Assembly (NCBI GenBank): GCA_963930645.1
Contig: OZ005648.1
Location: 194,157,304 to 194,221,303 of the forward strand
Length of the DNA stretch: 64,000 nt
Direction of reading: 5' to 3'
Source: Salticus scenicus
Taxonomy: Eukaryota > Arthropoda > Arachnida > Araneae > Salticidae
Shown: positions 1 through 12,525 of the stretch, piece by piece
Numbering within the stretch: the first letter of the stretch is position 1
How the letters are laid out: each line of letters begins with the position of its first letter
Program-made: the position numbers and the translations under genes
The notes under the pieces: generated by a model
Databases searched by the model: none
Told to the model about the DNA's origin: nothing
The model's input: the letters and a program-made list of their open reading frames with translations, nothing else

Positions 1-295
1 TTATTATTACTATTTTGCATTGCGTTGGGTGTTTCTAATGTGTTTCAAAGTGCTGAATTCAGAAATGATCGTCCTTTTTTTCCTGTCACGTAAGGAATTT
101 TCACAAAGTAAGAATGAAGATCACTGTAATAGGATTTTATTTATGCATTACCTTTTAAATGTGTTTATTTACATCGAAGTTCCTTTTAGAGCATTTTACT
201 TTATGCACGACTTGAAGGTCTGGAAAGGACAGACATGAATTAAGAATGTAATGTTAAACTGTATATGTAAGAAATAAACTTGATTAATATTCTTC
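1..295. other. A+T-rich sequence, nothing recognised
   Basis: A short open frame crosses this interval, but its composition looks like translated A+T-rich DNA and I recognise no domain. No repeat structure is visible until the hairpin that begins at 296. Confidence 0.5.
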
Positions 296-434
296 CAGGG
301 ATGGAACACGGGAGCAGAATTCATACCGGAATCTGTTTAAGAAATTTCTCTACCTGTAATATCGTTGATTTACAAAGTAGAAAATTTTCATACATTGATA
401 GTGGTATGAATTCTGCGCCCGTGTTCCATCCCTG
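296..434. mobile_element. 139-bp hairpin MITE
   Basis: Positions 296-327 and 403-434 are inverted copies of each other, 31 of 32 bases matching, starting CAGGGATGGAACACGGGAGC. The 75-bp loop is A+T-rich and non-coding. The four bases CTTC lie directly outside both ends and could be a short target duplication, though this is weak. The structure is that of a miniature inverted-repeat element; I cannot assign a superfamily. Confidence 0.75.
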
Positions 435-1666
435 CTTCTAATAATATAATAAAGTTCATTATGTAAAGGAAATAATAAATAATTCTTTATATCTCTACGT
501 TTCTCTCTGCACCTCTCTCTTTGTTTTTAATTATTTTTAGTTAAAAATAAATTTTTAAAGTTCATAATATTTAATTTTTTAAAATATAACTAAATAATGG
601 CAATAGGTCCATCATGTGCTTAACATAAATTAATTTCTTTGTGATTCTTTTATAATAAATTTATCCCGATATATAACTACACGATTCACTTTGAAAAATT
701 GTAATTTCCATGGTACACCATGTGCTCAGTAAGAAAACGTAATTAATATTCTTCTAAAATTTAAGCAAAATTTATCTAATAATAATAATAATAATTATAG
801 TAATAACATAATAATATTAACAGTGCTCTAAATGCAGAAATATTCTGCTTGGTTTTAAAACATTGTTTCTAGTAGCACTTTTGAATATTGATTTCCTTCC
901 ATAAAATTTTTCAGTCAAATGAAAACAAATGATCTTAATAAATTTCAATGTAGTAAAACTTTTCTTTTCTTTGAAACAGAAAATGTAGTAAATAATATCA
1001 AACTGCAGCATATTCTAGACTTCATTTACTAAAAGAACACTTTTCTGAAATAAGCTATAAAGGCGTCAAAGTAATAATATTCTTCTTTTAAAGAAACATG
1101 TTTTATGCATTTTTTTTTTTTTTTTAACTAAATTTCGCATACAGCTTTACATTGAATGCCAAAGACAGAAATAATATCTTTCAAGTCATTTTCAGTAATG
1201 GAGATCATTGTTATGGGAAAACAGAAAAATTAAGTAAGAGTGGATATCACTACTAAAAATATTTCTCTTCTTCTTTCATCAGAAAATTCTTTCTTACATA
1301 CACTACTACAATTTGTGTGCTTATTATTTAAATCAGTTTCATAAAATCCATAATAAACTACTAAAGAAAATGTTGATTTGTTGCTATACGAGATTTTATT
1401 TTTTCCATGTTTTCCAATACAAAGATGACTGCATAATTGTCAATAATTTAATTTATTCCGGAGCATTTTTAGACCCGCCTCTATTTCCCATCACCTTTAT
1501 TTATAGAATATTTTCCTGGAATATATAACTACAATAAAACGAAAAAAAAAAAATTTTTGAATGGTATGCAATAAGGGCGGGGATGAAAATGCTAGGGAAT
1601 AAATAAAAATTTGGCATCTCTGTGATTGTGTTTTCAGCTATTTTATTTTTATACCCCTTATTATTC

Positions 1667-1702
<36 letters not shown>

Positions 1703-1726
1703 AGTTGGCATAGGTGGACTCTGCTC
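435..1726. other. A+T-rich intergenic sequence
   Basis: Contains TAA/ATA simple repeats near 780-815 and poly-A tracts at about 1540 and 1674-1700. Short open frames on both strands have no recognisable domain. No inverted or tandem repeat of note. Confidence 0.5.
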
Positions 1727-3025
1727 AGTTCCCCATCATATATATGTTCTCATAAATATTTAATGCGAGACATATTATAATCATGTTTAAAGAAATGAAT
1801 TTGAACAAAGCTTGATACAGTGACAGAATGAAATCCAAGCCTAACAGGCTATCCACCGTTCACTTCCATATATTTATCTTATTCTAATCTATTAATTTAT
1901 TTTCTCAGGGTTGATTCCGTTGTTTAGTTTTCATGCTACTATTTCCAATGCAATAATCCTCAAAATTCATATTTATATGAAAAATTTACGATTTCTCTAT
2001 GTTGATAAAATCGTAAATTACGAATAATTTACGAAATTTTCCTATTAGAATATTTGTATTCAATCATGTTCAAACAAATATCATAAATGTAATTTTGAAG
2101 TTGTCTAATGTATTTATGATCCTCAAAATGGAAGTTATGCTCAATTTTGCCTTATTCTGACATGTTAAGTAAATCGTAAATTCCAAATAACTTACGAATA
2201 TTTTAAATTGGAAAAATCATAGTCTATGATATTCATGCCAGTATCCTAAATAATATTTCGAAAGTGGTTTGACATCTTTACGATGAAAATATCCTTCAAG
2301 ATTAACGTTTATGTGAAATTTTGCTCTATTCTACCATGTTAAGAAATTCGTAAATTTCCAATAACTTACGAAATTTTTATATTGGAAAATTCATAGTCAT
2401 TAATATTCATGCCAGTGTCCTAAATAATATTTCAAAAGTTGTCTGACATCTTTACGATGAAAATATCTCTCAAAAATGACGTTTATGTGAAATTTTGCTC
2501 TATACTGCCATGTTAAGAAATTCGTAAATTTACAATAACTTGCGAAATTTTCTAAGTAGCATATTTATAGTTACTGATGTTGATTCCGGCATCAAAACTG
2601 ATATTTTAAATTTGGTATGACATTTTTATTGTAAAATGTTTCAATTTAATGCACGTTTAAGTGAATTTTTGTCCTATTCTCCCATGTTAAGAAAATCGTA
2701 AATTTCTAATAACTTACGAAGTTTTTAAATTCGAATGTTGCAAATGAATAGGGTTCTTGCCAGTGTCGAAAGTAATAATTTAAAACTGATCTGACCTCTC
2801 TGCGACAATTTGTTCTTGAGATATCGTGTACACAGACTAACAAACTAACGGACTAACACATTAACAGACTAACACACTAACAGACATCCTACAGCCAGAC
2901 ACCATACAATTTTTGTCATTTTCGGATTCCTCACATTTGAAAATGTATAAAAAAAGTCAAAAAACCGAGGTCGAAAATTTTCACGATTACCTAAGTTCCC
3001 CATACCTATAGTATGATGGGGAACT
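1727..3025 (-). repeat. Tandem-repeat element, 174-bp monomers
   Basis: A 14-bp inverted pair (AGTTCCCCATCATA at 1727-1740, complement at 3012-3025) bounds the unit. Inside, a monomer carrying the core TCGTAAATT recurs at 2011, 2173, 2347, 2521 and 2695, giving steps of 162, 174, 174 and 174 bp. The monomers also share phrases such as CATGTTAAG and TTTACGATGAAAATAT. A run of ACTAAC-type short repeats follows at 2836-2884. Then, on the minus strand, comes a head sequence containing GAAAATTTTCGACCTCGG (about 2955-2985) that recurs at other loci in this window. No coding potential. Confidence 0.75.
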
Positions 3026-4448
3026 AAAAACATTATAATAATGAAATCCAAAACAACTCTTCCTTTTTGGTGTTGAGGTTTGGTTGATCAGTAGTGTATG
3101 TTATACATATGTGGTAACATTTATAATTTATTCCGGATTACTGTTATCTCCGCCCTTTTTTCACACAAGTATATATTTCATAAGCATTTTTCTTCTTATT
3201 CCATCATAACTACATATCGAAAAAAATTCTCTAAAATCATACTGGTGAGAAAAAAGGATGGGTCTGACAGTACTCCGGAATAATAAATATTACCAGGTAT
3301 GGTTATATTTTGCCTTTAATGAATGCCAATTATAGCTTACAGTCAAACCTCTCAAAAACCATTTTTTTTTGAACACCTCTCTTTGTTGTCATATTTTCCA
3401 TGCCTGGAATTCCTCCCCCCCCCTCATAGGAAATGAAACTAATTTACCATCATAAAAAGGCCCTTGTATAAATGTGGAAGAGGAGGTAATTTTCGCAGAA
3501 ACTGATTGAACTGAAATTCACAACCATATAAGTAAAGATAATTTCCATGTGTATAATAATAATTCGTTTGTAGAGAAAATAAGTGACGTGACTTTTTATT
3601 TTTAGATGCGCATGTTTAGGCTTGAAGTTCAAATTTGGAAGAAGGAATGGGAATTGATTCCTATATATAGCTAATTAATTCAAATGTTATGACCCATAAA
3701 CGAGTAATGTAGATTTTAAATTTTGAATTTCAATTATTAAACTTAACTAAGAATAAAAATCATCAGTTATTAATGTTGCTTACTTCGGGTTTCGTAAGTT
3801 GTCCGAGAATGAGAGGCGAAACTTTTAAAAATTCAGGAGTTTTATTTACAGAAAATTTCAGAAGAATTCAGGTCTATAAACTAAGTGTAAGCTTCAATTC
3901 CACCAATAATCACATCCTAATTAACAACTGTCATCAGCAAATTCAAAATGCAAACCGCATAGCATTAACACATACAGCAATGCAACTGTATTACCTAAGA
4001 GACTTAGACACTTTCCATAGCAATGCAAGGATTGGCGAAACAGACTGACACTGATCGCCTTGGCGGAAAGCAGCTCCTTAAATACTGCTGCAGAAAAGTG
4101 TGGAAATTCAAGAAAGTGGTCAACCAATAGGATTTCAGCTCCCATATTTGGTAGATCGATAATTAAGATTTTCTCGCGAAAGTCGCGGAAAAAAATTGCG
4201 AAGGAAGGTAAAAGTCGCCAAATTTGGCGCCAAATCCATTATTTGCCTTATTGGAGCTTTTTAATGCGTTTTTAAAGTAAAATTAGCTATTTTAACGTTA
4301 ACACATACTAAAAATGCACAAAATTAACATTTTATGAATTTACTAAGCCTCTTTGAAAGAATTTATACAAAAATAAATACAATTATTTACAAACTCGCAA
4401 CAATATTTAGTGGAAATTTATAAATTTACAAAGATATCGCTCTATATA
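3026..4448. other. A+T-rich sequence, nothing recognised
   Basis: Several open frames of 60-90 codons overlap on both strands (for example 3773-4048 and 3921-4145), none with a recognisable motif. The part around 4130-4250 is slightly richer in G+C. I see no repeat boundary and no gene that I can support. Confidence 0.4.
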
Positions 4449-6121
4449 GAAATGACTAGCAGACCCGGCCACGCGTTGCTGTGACTAAGTTATACGTTGA
4501 ATTATACGGCTGTAAACTATTTAGTACAGTTAAATTATTATTTACGAACAAAGACGAAAACGTTGTAGCCGATGTAAAAACCCACAGGGTTGAGATTTGA
4601 AACTTAGGTCAAAATTTGGTAGCGATTGATAAAAATTTTCGTAGTGTTGATATTAAGCACAAATTAATTTTATTGTAGGGTCCTATAAATTTTAATGGAG
4701 AAGTGATATATATTATTTCTAATGCTACTTTGGATAAAATTGCTAAAATGACTAATATATAAATTAAATTCTATTAAAATTCTATTAAAATAAAAGTATA
4801 AAAGAAACAGATGATTTTAAAATCAATTTTTATGGAGGAGTGAAATATAATATATGCTATAATGGATAATTTTACTATTAAATGACCTCATCATTTTAAA
4901 TATTTTAAAGAGGGCAACAGCTGTAGTTATAAAAGGGAAAACAATAAGGCTAAACCAGAAAAATAAGTAAATTTGATAAATATTTTAAAACTTTAAAATT
5001 GGAAATCTTATGAAATATTGGACATTTAAAGTAAATACATGTATCATTTTAAATACAAAAAGATTTTGGAAAAGTTTAGTGTATTTTAACGAAGTGATGA
5101 GAAGTTTTTGAGTATGTTAAAATTTTAATAGTAAATTCAAGTCAATAAAGATGGGAAACATTGAGGATTAAGATAAGAATAATTATAAGATTTAAAAAAA
5201 AAAAAAAAAAAAAAACTTTTTATATACCATGCTTTTAAATTTTAATATACTAATAATATACAAATTAAAAGGAAAATGATAAATATTCTATCATAGTTTG
5301 AAGTCAAATTTGTTTTCAAATGTCTAAATAAAATATCTGATGTAAGATACTAATATTTTGCAGCGGAATAGATTTCATTTCTGTCATCCTTGGCGAAAAA
5401 AAAAGAATATCGCCAAATTATCTGGCGAAAATATTTAATTCCTTTCAAAAATCATGGTTATTTTAACAACTTATATTAAAAGAGTAATGAATAATATGAA
5501 ACAATATTTCGTACAATACATATTACATGTCATACATACGTACAATGAATAATACATATTACATTTCGTACAATGCATACATCTGGCATGTATATTTTCG
5601 TGTTACGCTTTTGATCGCCAAATAATAATAATAATAATAAAAAAAAGCCAAGGGCGACAGAGTTTAAAAATTTAAAATTAAAATTTTGTCAATTTGACAG
5701 CAAAATAATTCAATCTAACACCCGCGATAACTAATACATATCTATACCCAAATATAAGGATTAAAATCGGGAAATAAATTTCCTCGATTTTTAATAATTT
5801 CTTACAAAAAATCCAGTGGGCAATTAACATAGGAAATCTTTTTCTTGGCTGCACAGACGGTCAGTGAGTCACACTTCGCTTGCGTATAGAACTCATCGAT
5901 ATAGTATAGCATATATAGAATAGAGTGATCATTGGGGAGAAAAAAGTTATTCCTTTTCATTTGGGAAAAGACGACGTTTTTACCAAAATATGGCCGTCTT
6001 TCCCCGAGTGAATACACACGGGAATACATACTAATATTTTAGCAAATAAAATTTATGAATAATTTATTTGCTAAAGGGGAATGGAAGACTCCAGATACAG
6101 TTTCAAATTCATATTTCTTTC

Positions 6122-6152
<31 letters not shown>

Positions 6153-6832
6153 TTCAATACCACTTAATGGCTGTTTCCAAAGCTTTTATTTTTTATCTTT
6201 TTTCGGCATCAAAAATCTTTCTACGATAACATGGGGATGAGAGATCTATATATATTACTATATCTATGATAGAACTACATTAGCACTTTATCAATGTGTA
6301 TAAAATCTTTAAATTGATTATGACGTCAATTTTCGTGAGATGCATAATTTAACTTTTTATAATTTTTTAACGTTCACGTTTGATTAAATGTATTTATTTT
6401 TATGTCGAAAGAAAATGAACTCGTATTTTTTTTTTTTTTTTTTTTTTTTTTGGCAACAATTAAATTAATGGAACTCACAGATATTTTGGAGCAACTTTAA
6501 TAAAGGTCTATAATTAACAAATAATTGCAATAAAACAATATTGTGACAATAAATTGAGATAAAAACTATCCTATCTCTCAAGTTGGATCAAACTGCACAC
6601 AGTGTGCAAAATTTCATCAAAATCAGTTCCTTAGTTTAGGAGTTTACCCCGGACAAACATCGTGACACGTAATTTATATATATATACAGATTAAATTATA
6701 AAGTTTTGATCAATGAAGCACAAATAAGTAAAAAACAGGATTAATTTCACTGTATTATCTTCATTATAATATGAATTCAATTTACACTTCAGTCTAAGTA
6801 ACACGTGGCCGGCTATGCTAACACCAAAAATT
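4449..6832. repeat. Composite of old interspersed repeats
   Basis: A GC-richer motif, GACCCGGCCACGCGTTGCTG, at 4457-4476 has a diverged complement near 6795-6830, which may mark the two ends of an old element. Between them lie half of a fold-back element (5250-5890), a poly-A tract near 5190 and poly-T tracts near 6130 and 6430. There is also a conserved 3' tail motif at 6530-6690. Boundaries are uncertain and no protein-coding core remains. Confidence 0.4.
5250..5890 (-). mobile_element. Half copy of the GACGTC fold-back element
   Basis: This matches the distal half of the fold-back elements in the tandem array (8530-8960 and 15510-16146). It shares the segments near TCGCCAAATTATCTGGCGAA, TGAATAATATGAAACAATAT and TTGTCAATTTGACAGCAAAA, and the terminal arm ending CACACTTCGCTTGCGTATA near 5888. 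The opposite arm is missing, so this is a solo half. It is more diverged than the array copies. Confidence 0.7.
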
Positions 6833-7175
6833 TAAAAAGTGGAAATAATTGAATTATACGAAATTTATTAATAGGTTAAAAAGTTGAAGATTCTTTGTGT
6901 AGATGGCAGCACCAAACATATTTCAGCTTTCATTTCAACCCAGTCGAAAGGTATCGACATCTGTTAGAATCATTTGGAGTTAACAGATAATTGTGACTGT
7001 CAAATAATAACAGACAATAAATTAAAATTGCGACTATAATTTGAGATTTAAACTATCCTATCTCTCAAGTTGGATCGAACTGCACATGGTGTGCGAATTT
7101 TATTATAATCGGTTAAGTGGTTTAGGAGTCCATTGAGGACAAACATTGTGACACGAGATTTATATATATTAAGAT
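6530..7175. repeat. Two copies of a LINE/SINE-like 3' tail
   Basis: Two segments about 490 bp apart (about 6540-6690 and 7030-7175) share a run beginning TATCCTATCTCTCAAGTTGG, then GGTTTAGGAGT-type and GGACAAACAT-type motifs, then GTGACACG followed by a TA-rich end. Conserved blocks ending in a short simple repeat are typical of RTE-like LINE or SINE 3' ends. That assignment is from general knowledge and is not proven here. Confidence 0.5.
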
Positions 7176-7581
7176 AGTAAACTTAACGATATATTTCCGT
7201 CATGTAAAGTAATCCTTGAAGGTATAAATTCTTGCAAAAATATTTATAAAATTTAAATAAACTAATATTCATGATTTTTAGAAAGCTAGGTACATAAATG
7301 ATAATAAAACTAGTATATATAATAAAATATACTTATATAAAATTTGTTAAATGAATAAAAGTTTCTCAAACAACATCTATTAAAAGGCCATTTCTTTAAA
7401 TGGCCTCTTCTGTAAAACGCCAAATTTCAATGAAAGGACGACTAGGCACTTTATGGAAGTTTCACTGCTTCTTATTCAATATAAAGTTAACAATATTTCC
7501 TTATAAGAACAATACTTAAAAAATCATATAAAACGGATATTGTGCAATATGCATTTCAAATAAATATGATAGAAATATATA
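7176..7581. other. A+T-rich sequence
   Basis: Non-coding A+T-rich DNA between the old repeats and the first Helitron-like terminus. Nothing recognised. Confidence 0.5.
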
Positions 7582-8202
7582 TCTATACTAATATATAAAT
7601 GCGAAAGTTTGGATGGATGGATGTTTGTTACTCAATCACGCCACAACGGCTAAACGGTTCTGGATGAAATTTGGTACAGAGATGTAGAATAGTCTGGAAT
7701 AGAACATAGGCTACTATTTATACCGAAAATTTGATTAGATTTAAAAAAAAAAAAAAAACCGGTAATTTTGAAAATAATAAACCGGTAATTGACTTAATAA
7801 AAGCCATTTAAATTTTTAATTGTTGCCAAAAAAGTTTACGAGGTATTTTTATCTATTTATTTTTCAACATAAAATGAAATATGCTTTCACGCGAAAAATA
7901 AAAAAATACTAAATGTTAAATTGGTCGATGAGAAAACGACACTTTATAATTTTAAAATAAAATAGTAATATTACAAATCTAAGATATTTCTTCTGAATTT
8001 TATTTCATAGCATTTTTTTATATACCTCAACTTCAGATTTTTTTTTTTTTTTTTTTTTGAGTACGGCGGATGAACACGCTTGGCATGAAAGCTAATTCAT
8101 CATTATATTAAAGGTATTTTGTTATTGATAATTCTGGACAATTTTTTTAATTTTGATGCTGAAGTAGATCGGACATTTTTCGCGAAGGAAAAGATAGAAA
8201 GA

Positions 8203-8990
8203 AATACGCAAGCGAAGTGATGACGTCACTGGCCGTTCGTGGATGCAAGAAAAATATTTCCTATGTTAAACGCCCATTGGATTTTTTGTAAAAAATTATT
8301 AAAAATCGAGGAAAATTATTTCTCGATTTTAATCCCCATATTTAGGTATAGATATGTATTAGTTATCATGGCTATGCGTTAGATTAAGATATTTTTGTTG
8401 TAAAATTGACAAAATTTGAATTTTTAATTTCAAAACTCTAGAAAAAAAATGGCAAACTTCCATATTCGATTGAAAACACAAACATTTCATTTCAAAGGAT
8501 GATATTTGCACAATAAATATCCAACTAATATACTAATTAAAAGGAAAGTGATAAATATTCTATCATAATTTGATGTCAAATTTGTTTTCAAATGTCTAAA
8601 TAAAGTGTCTGATAAAGATACTAATATGTTGCAGCGGAATAGATTTGATATCGTTCATCCTTTGCAGAAAAAAAAAAAATATCGCCAAATTATCTGGCAA
8701 ACATATTTTAATTCCTTTCAAAAATCATAGTTATTTTAACAACTTATATTAAGATAGTAATGAATAATATGAAACAATATTTCGTACTATGCATATTACG
8801 AAAATATGCATCTGGCGTGTATATTTTCGTATTACGTGTTTGATCCCCAAATACAATAAGCGCCAAGAACGACAGAGTTTTGAAATTTAAAATTAAAATG
8901 TTGTCAATTTGACAGCAAAATAACTCAATCTAACACATGCACATGATAAGTAATTGCATATATAAATTTTATTACGTTATCTATTATCTA
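8203..8990 (+). mobile_element. Fold-back element, truncated (unit 1)
   Basis: The left arm begins at ATACGCAAGCGAAGTGATGA and contains the palindrome TGACGTCA (8221-8228). The distal arm runs through the TTGTCAATTTGACAG segment but stops near 8980, where the 2057-bp element begins, so the outer part of the right arm is missing. Unit 2 holds the same truncated copy (11731-12522). Confidence 0.8.
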
Positions 8991-8993
8991 TAC

Positions 8994-11050
8994 CACCGCC
9001 CTACTAGATCACTCCTCGGCGCCAACGCGCCAACGTCGTGAAAGCGGCCATAACAATCGACGATTTTTCCGGAATCAAATGCATTGGAAATTAGGGTTAG
9101 GGACCCTATATAGAGAGAGACTGGACATTGGCGCGCCGGCTTTTTGACGAAATTCTCCATTTTAGTGCCAGTTGCTCCATTGCTTACCATTACGTTGAGA
9201 AGAAATTTTGATTATTTTACGTCATAATCGAAAAAGAACTTATTTATTACATTTTTACATTGTTGGGAGATAAATTGCTTTAATTTTGGAATACTTTTGA
9301 AAGAAAAAAATGCATAATTATTTATTTTATATCATGCTTTAAATACTTTGAATTCTCTTATTGCATGCTGTTTTACGTATTTATTTCCTAACATATGAGA
9401 TAATTACATTATTTATTTGCTAGCTATTAGTTTTTAAGTTCTCTTGGTTGATATATTTAATATGTTAGATCTTAATGTACTTTTCTGATATATTTTAAAT
9501 TACATATTTAAAATAACTATATATATATATATTTTTTTTTTTTTTTGGTTTTTCACTAGTACGCAAAATGTATCAGATTTCTTAAAATAAATTATTAAAA
9601 ATAAAGAAAATAAGGCGTATATTATTTGTTAACATATGAAATATAAATTTCTTTTAAATAATAATTGCCATAATAAATTTTATAAATAATAATTAAATAA
9701 GTAATTATTTTTATTTACATAATATTTAAAAGAACTGAAAAAAAAAAGAAAAAAAAATCAATGAAATAAGCAAATGTAAATAAAATAAATAAAAACATTT
9801 TTTAATTTCTAAGGATATTAGTTAAGATTTTTACAAATTATTATAATAAAATTTTTATCTTTAACATTTAACTGTCATTATTATTAATAATGCGTAATTG
9901 AAATAAATAAAATATGTATTTTTAGCTTGTAAAAATATTACGTAAATACTTTTATAAAATAATAAAAAATAATTTCTGTTCTTCTGCCGTAGTTTTACAT
10001 TTATTCATGAATTACTTCACAAAAACTAAGATTACCATATTTTTGTTAAAAATTTTCTAACTTTTTATATATAGAATGTATGTCCTCAGAAAAAATAAGG
10101 TAGAATTACTTTCACTAAGGTAGAATTGCTTTCACAATCAACGTATTTTGCTTAATATAGAAATATACAACAAAAAATTCCTCTGTTTTCCGATAGGAAT
10201 TGAAAAATTAACCATGTCGAAGGTTAAAACAAAATTCGTTTTTCTTCAAATTCTTTTTCTCTAAGACGAAAAAAATTACATATTTATATTCTGCATTACC
10301 TTCTGCACAAATTTAGCGCAATTTCCTTTCACTTATGTTGTATAGTAAAACGTCAATCGCGAAGAAAAAAGCATTACGTTCTACGGGGATCGCTCCGAAT
10401 TGGCACTAAGATGGCGGACTTTCGGTCAATGTCCAGTCTCTCTCTATATAGGGTCCCTAATTAGGGTTGGCACACAGCGCCGCCACGGCAGAACTAACTA
10501 AGTATTGTATATGAAGCTGCATAAGTTTTTTCCGTTTGCAGAGCATTTAAATTGATTTAATTAAATTTAAAATGCAGTCTTCCGATACGCAAAAATATAT
10601 GAATCATAAAAATAATTGTGGCAATAATTTTAAACCAATTCTTTGAAAAATAATAAATGATATTAGTCGTTTTCTCCTAAATAAAAGATACTCTTCCTTC
10701 AATTTTTTGTTTTACTTGAAAGAAATGAAAAAAGGACTAGAAAGAAAGAGAAAAAAAGAAAACAATCGTTTGAGATTTTTTTAAAGGAAAAGAAAATTAA
10801 GAGGATACAGATCCCTAACCCTTCTTGATGAATAGCAAGGTACACAATAGTACACCATTTTACAAGATACAAATACAATGCTTATTTTCACGTTTGTTTA
10901 CAATTTGAATCGATAAGACAAACTGATTTTCAGGGTTGGCAGCGAGCGCCATCTACTTGATTCCGCGGCATGCATTGATCTTTGCAGTTTTGTTATGGCC
11001 GCTTACGGCGTTGGCGCGTTGGCGCCGAGGAGTGATCTAGTAAGGCCGTG
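8994..11050. mobile_element. 2057-bp terminal-inverted-repeat element, copy 1
   Basis: Ends 8994-9035 and 11009-11050 are inverted copies, 40 of 42 bases, with core GATCACTCCTCGGCGCCAAC. Similarity continues inward through AAGCGGCCATAACAA. The 7-bp sequence TCTATAC flanks both sides (8987-8993, 11051-11057) and looks like a target duplication. The right flank is the Helitron-like 5' end of the next unit. The interior is mostly A+T-rich and non-coding, so the element is non-autonomous. The only longer open frame here (8984-9190, minus) is an accident of the GC-rich ends. I cannot place the superfamily. Confidence 0.8.
9099..10458. mobile_element. Nested 1360-bp element, 10-bp target duplication, copy 1
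   Basis: Perfect 32-bp inverted ends at 9099-9130 and 10427-10458 begin AGGGACCCTATATAGAGAGA. The direct repeat AATTAGGGTT lies immediately outside (9089-9098, 10459-10468). A 10-bp duplication fits Mutator-like transposition better than hAT, which gives 8 bp, but this rests on duplication length alone. The interior is very A+T-rich with no recognisable transposase. The element sits wholly inside the 2057-bp element. Confidence 0.85.
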
Positions 11051-11459
11051 TCTATACTTAATATATAAATGCGAAAGTTTGGATGGATGGATGTTTGTTA
11101 CTCAATCACGCCACAACGGCTAAACGGTTCTGGATGAAATTTGGTACAGAGATGTAGAATAGTCTGGAATAGAACATAGGCTACTATTTATACCGAAAAT
11201 TTGATTAGATTTAAAAAAAAAAAAAAAACGGTAATTTTGAAAATAATAAACCGGTAATTGACTTAATAAAAGCCATTTAAATTTTTAATTGTTGCCAAAA
11301 AAGTTTACGAGGTATTTTTATCTATTTATTTTTCAACATAAAATGAACTATGCTTTCACGCGAAAAATAAAAAATTACTAAATGTTAAATTGGTCGATGA
11401 GAAAACGACACTTTATAATTTTAAAATAAAATAGTAATATTACAAATCTAAGATATTTC

Positions 11460-11512
11460 CATAGAATAATAATAAAGAAAGAAGGAGCATAAGTGTTTCT
11501 AGATATTCTATG
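11460..11512. mobile_element. 53-bp micro-MITE with 8-bp target duplication
   Basis: Present only in unit 2; units 1 and 3 show the empty site. The insert begins CATAGAAT and ends ATTCTATG, an 8-bp perfect inverted repeat. It is flanked by GATATTTC at 11452-11459 and 11513-11520. An 8-bp target duplication is what hAT-type transposition leaves, so a hAT-mobilised miniature is plausible. Having empty-site alleles in the same window makes the insertion unambiguous. Confidence 0.85.
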
Positions 11513-12525
11513 GATATTTCTTCTGAATTTTATTTCATAGCATTTTTTTATATACCTCAACTTCAGATTTTTTTTTTTTTTTTTTTGAGTACGGCGGATG
11601 AACACGCTTGGCATGAAAGCTAATTCATCATTATATTAAAGGTATTTTGTTATTGATAATTCTGGACAATTTTTTTAATTTTGATGCTGAAGTAGATCGG
11701 ACATTTTTCGCGAAGGAAAAGATAGAAAGAAATACGCAAGCGAAGTGATGACGTCACTGGCCGTTCGTGGATGCAAGAAAAATATTTCCTATGTTAAACG
11801 CCCATTGGATTTTTTGTAAAAAATTATTAAAAATCGAGGAAAATTATTTCTCGATTTTAATCCCCATATTTAGGTATAGATATGTATTAGTTATCATGGC
11901 TATGCGTTAGATTAAGTTATTTTTGTTGTAAAATTGACAAAATTTGAATTTTTAATTTCAAAACTCTAGAAAAAAAATGGCAAACTTCCATATTCGATTG
12001 AAAACACAAACATTTCATTTCAAAGGATGATATTTGCACAATAAATATCCAACTAATATACTAATTAAAAGGAAAGTGATAAATATTCTATCATAATTTG
12101 ATGTCAAATTTGTTTTCAAATGTCTAAATAAAGTGTCTGATAAAGATACTAATATGTTGCAGCGGAATAGATTTGATATCGTTCATCCTTTGCAGAAAAA
12201 AAAAAAAAAAATATCGCCAAATTATCTGGCAAACATATTTTAATTCCTTTCAAAAATCATAGTTATTTTAACAACTTATATTAAGATAGTAATGAATAAT
12301 ATGAAACAATATTTCGTACTATGCATATTACGAAAATATGCATCTGGCGTGTATATTTTCGTATTACGTGTTTGATCCCCAAATACAATAAGCGCCAAGA
12401 ACGACAGAGTTTTGAAATTTAAAATTAAAATGTTGTCAATTTGACAGCAAAATAACTCAATCTAACACATGCACATGATAAGTAATTGCATATATAAATT
12501 TTATTACGTTATCTATTATCTATAC

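Larger units (their letters stand above)
7582..11050 (+). repeat. Tandem unit 1 (3469 bp)
   Basis: First head-to-tail unit. In order: Helitron-like 5' end, poly-A, poly-T tract near 8040, truncated fold-back element (8203-8990), and the 2057-bp inverted-repeat element (8994-11050). By eye it agrees with unit 2 at almost every position. Differences are homopolymer lengths, a few substitutions (for example near 10207 and 10352) and one 61-bp insertion in unit 2. Confidence 0.9.

Noticed and set aside
3773..4275. Overlapping open frames of 70-91 codons as a host gene
   Set aside because: Frames on both strands are similar in length, have no known motif and no splice context; consistent with chance.
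8984..9190. 68-codon open frame, repeated exactly at 12516-12722
   Set aside because: Its conservation is explained by the recent 3.5-kb duplication, and it spans the GC-rich ends of two nested elements; no domain.
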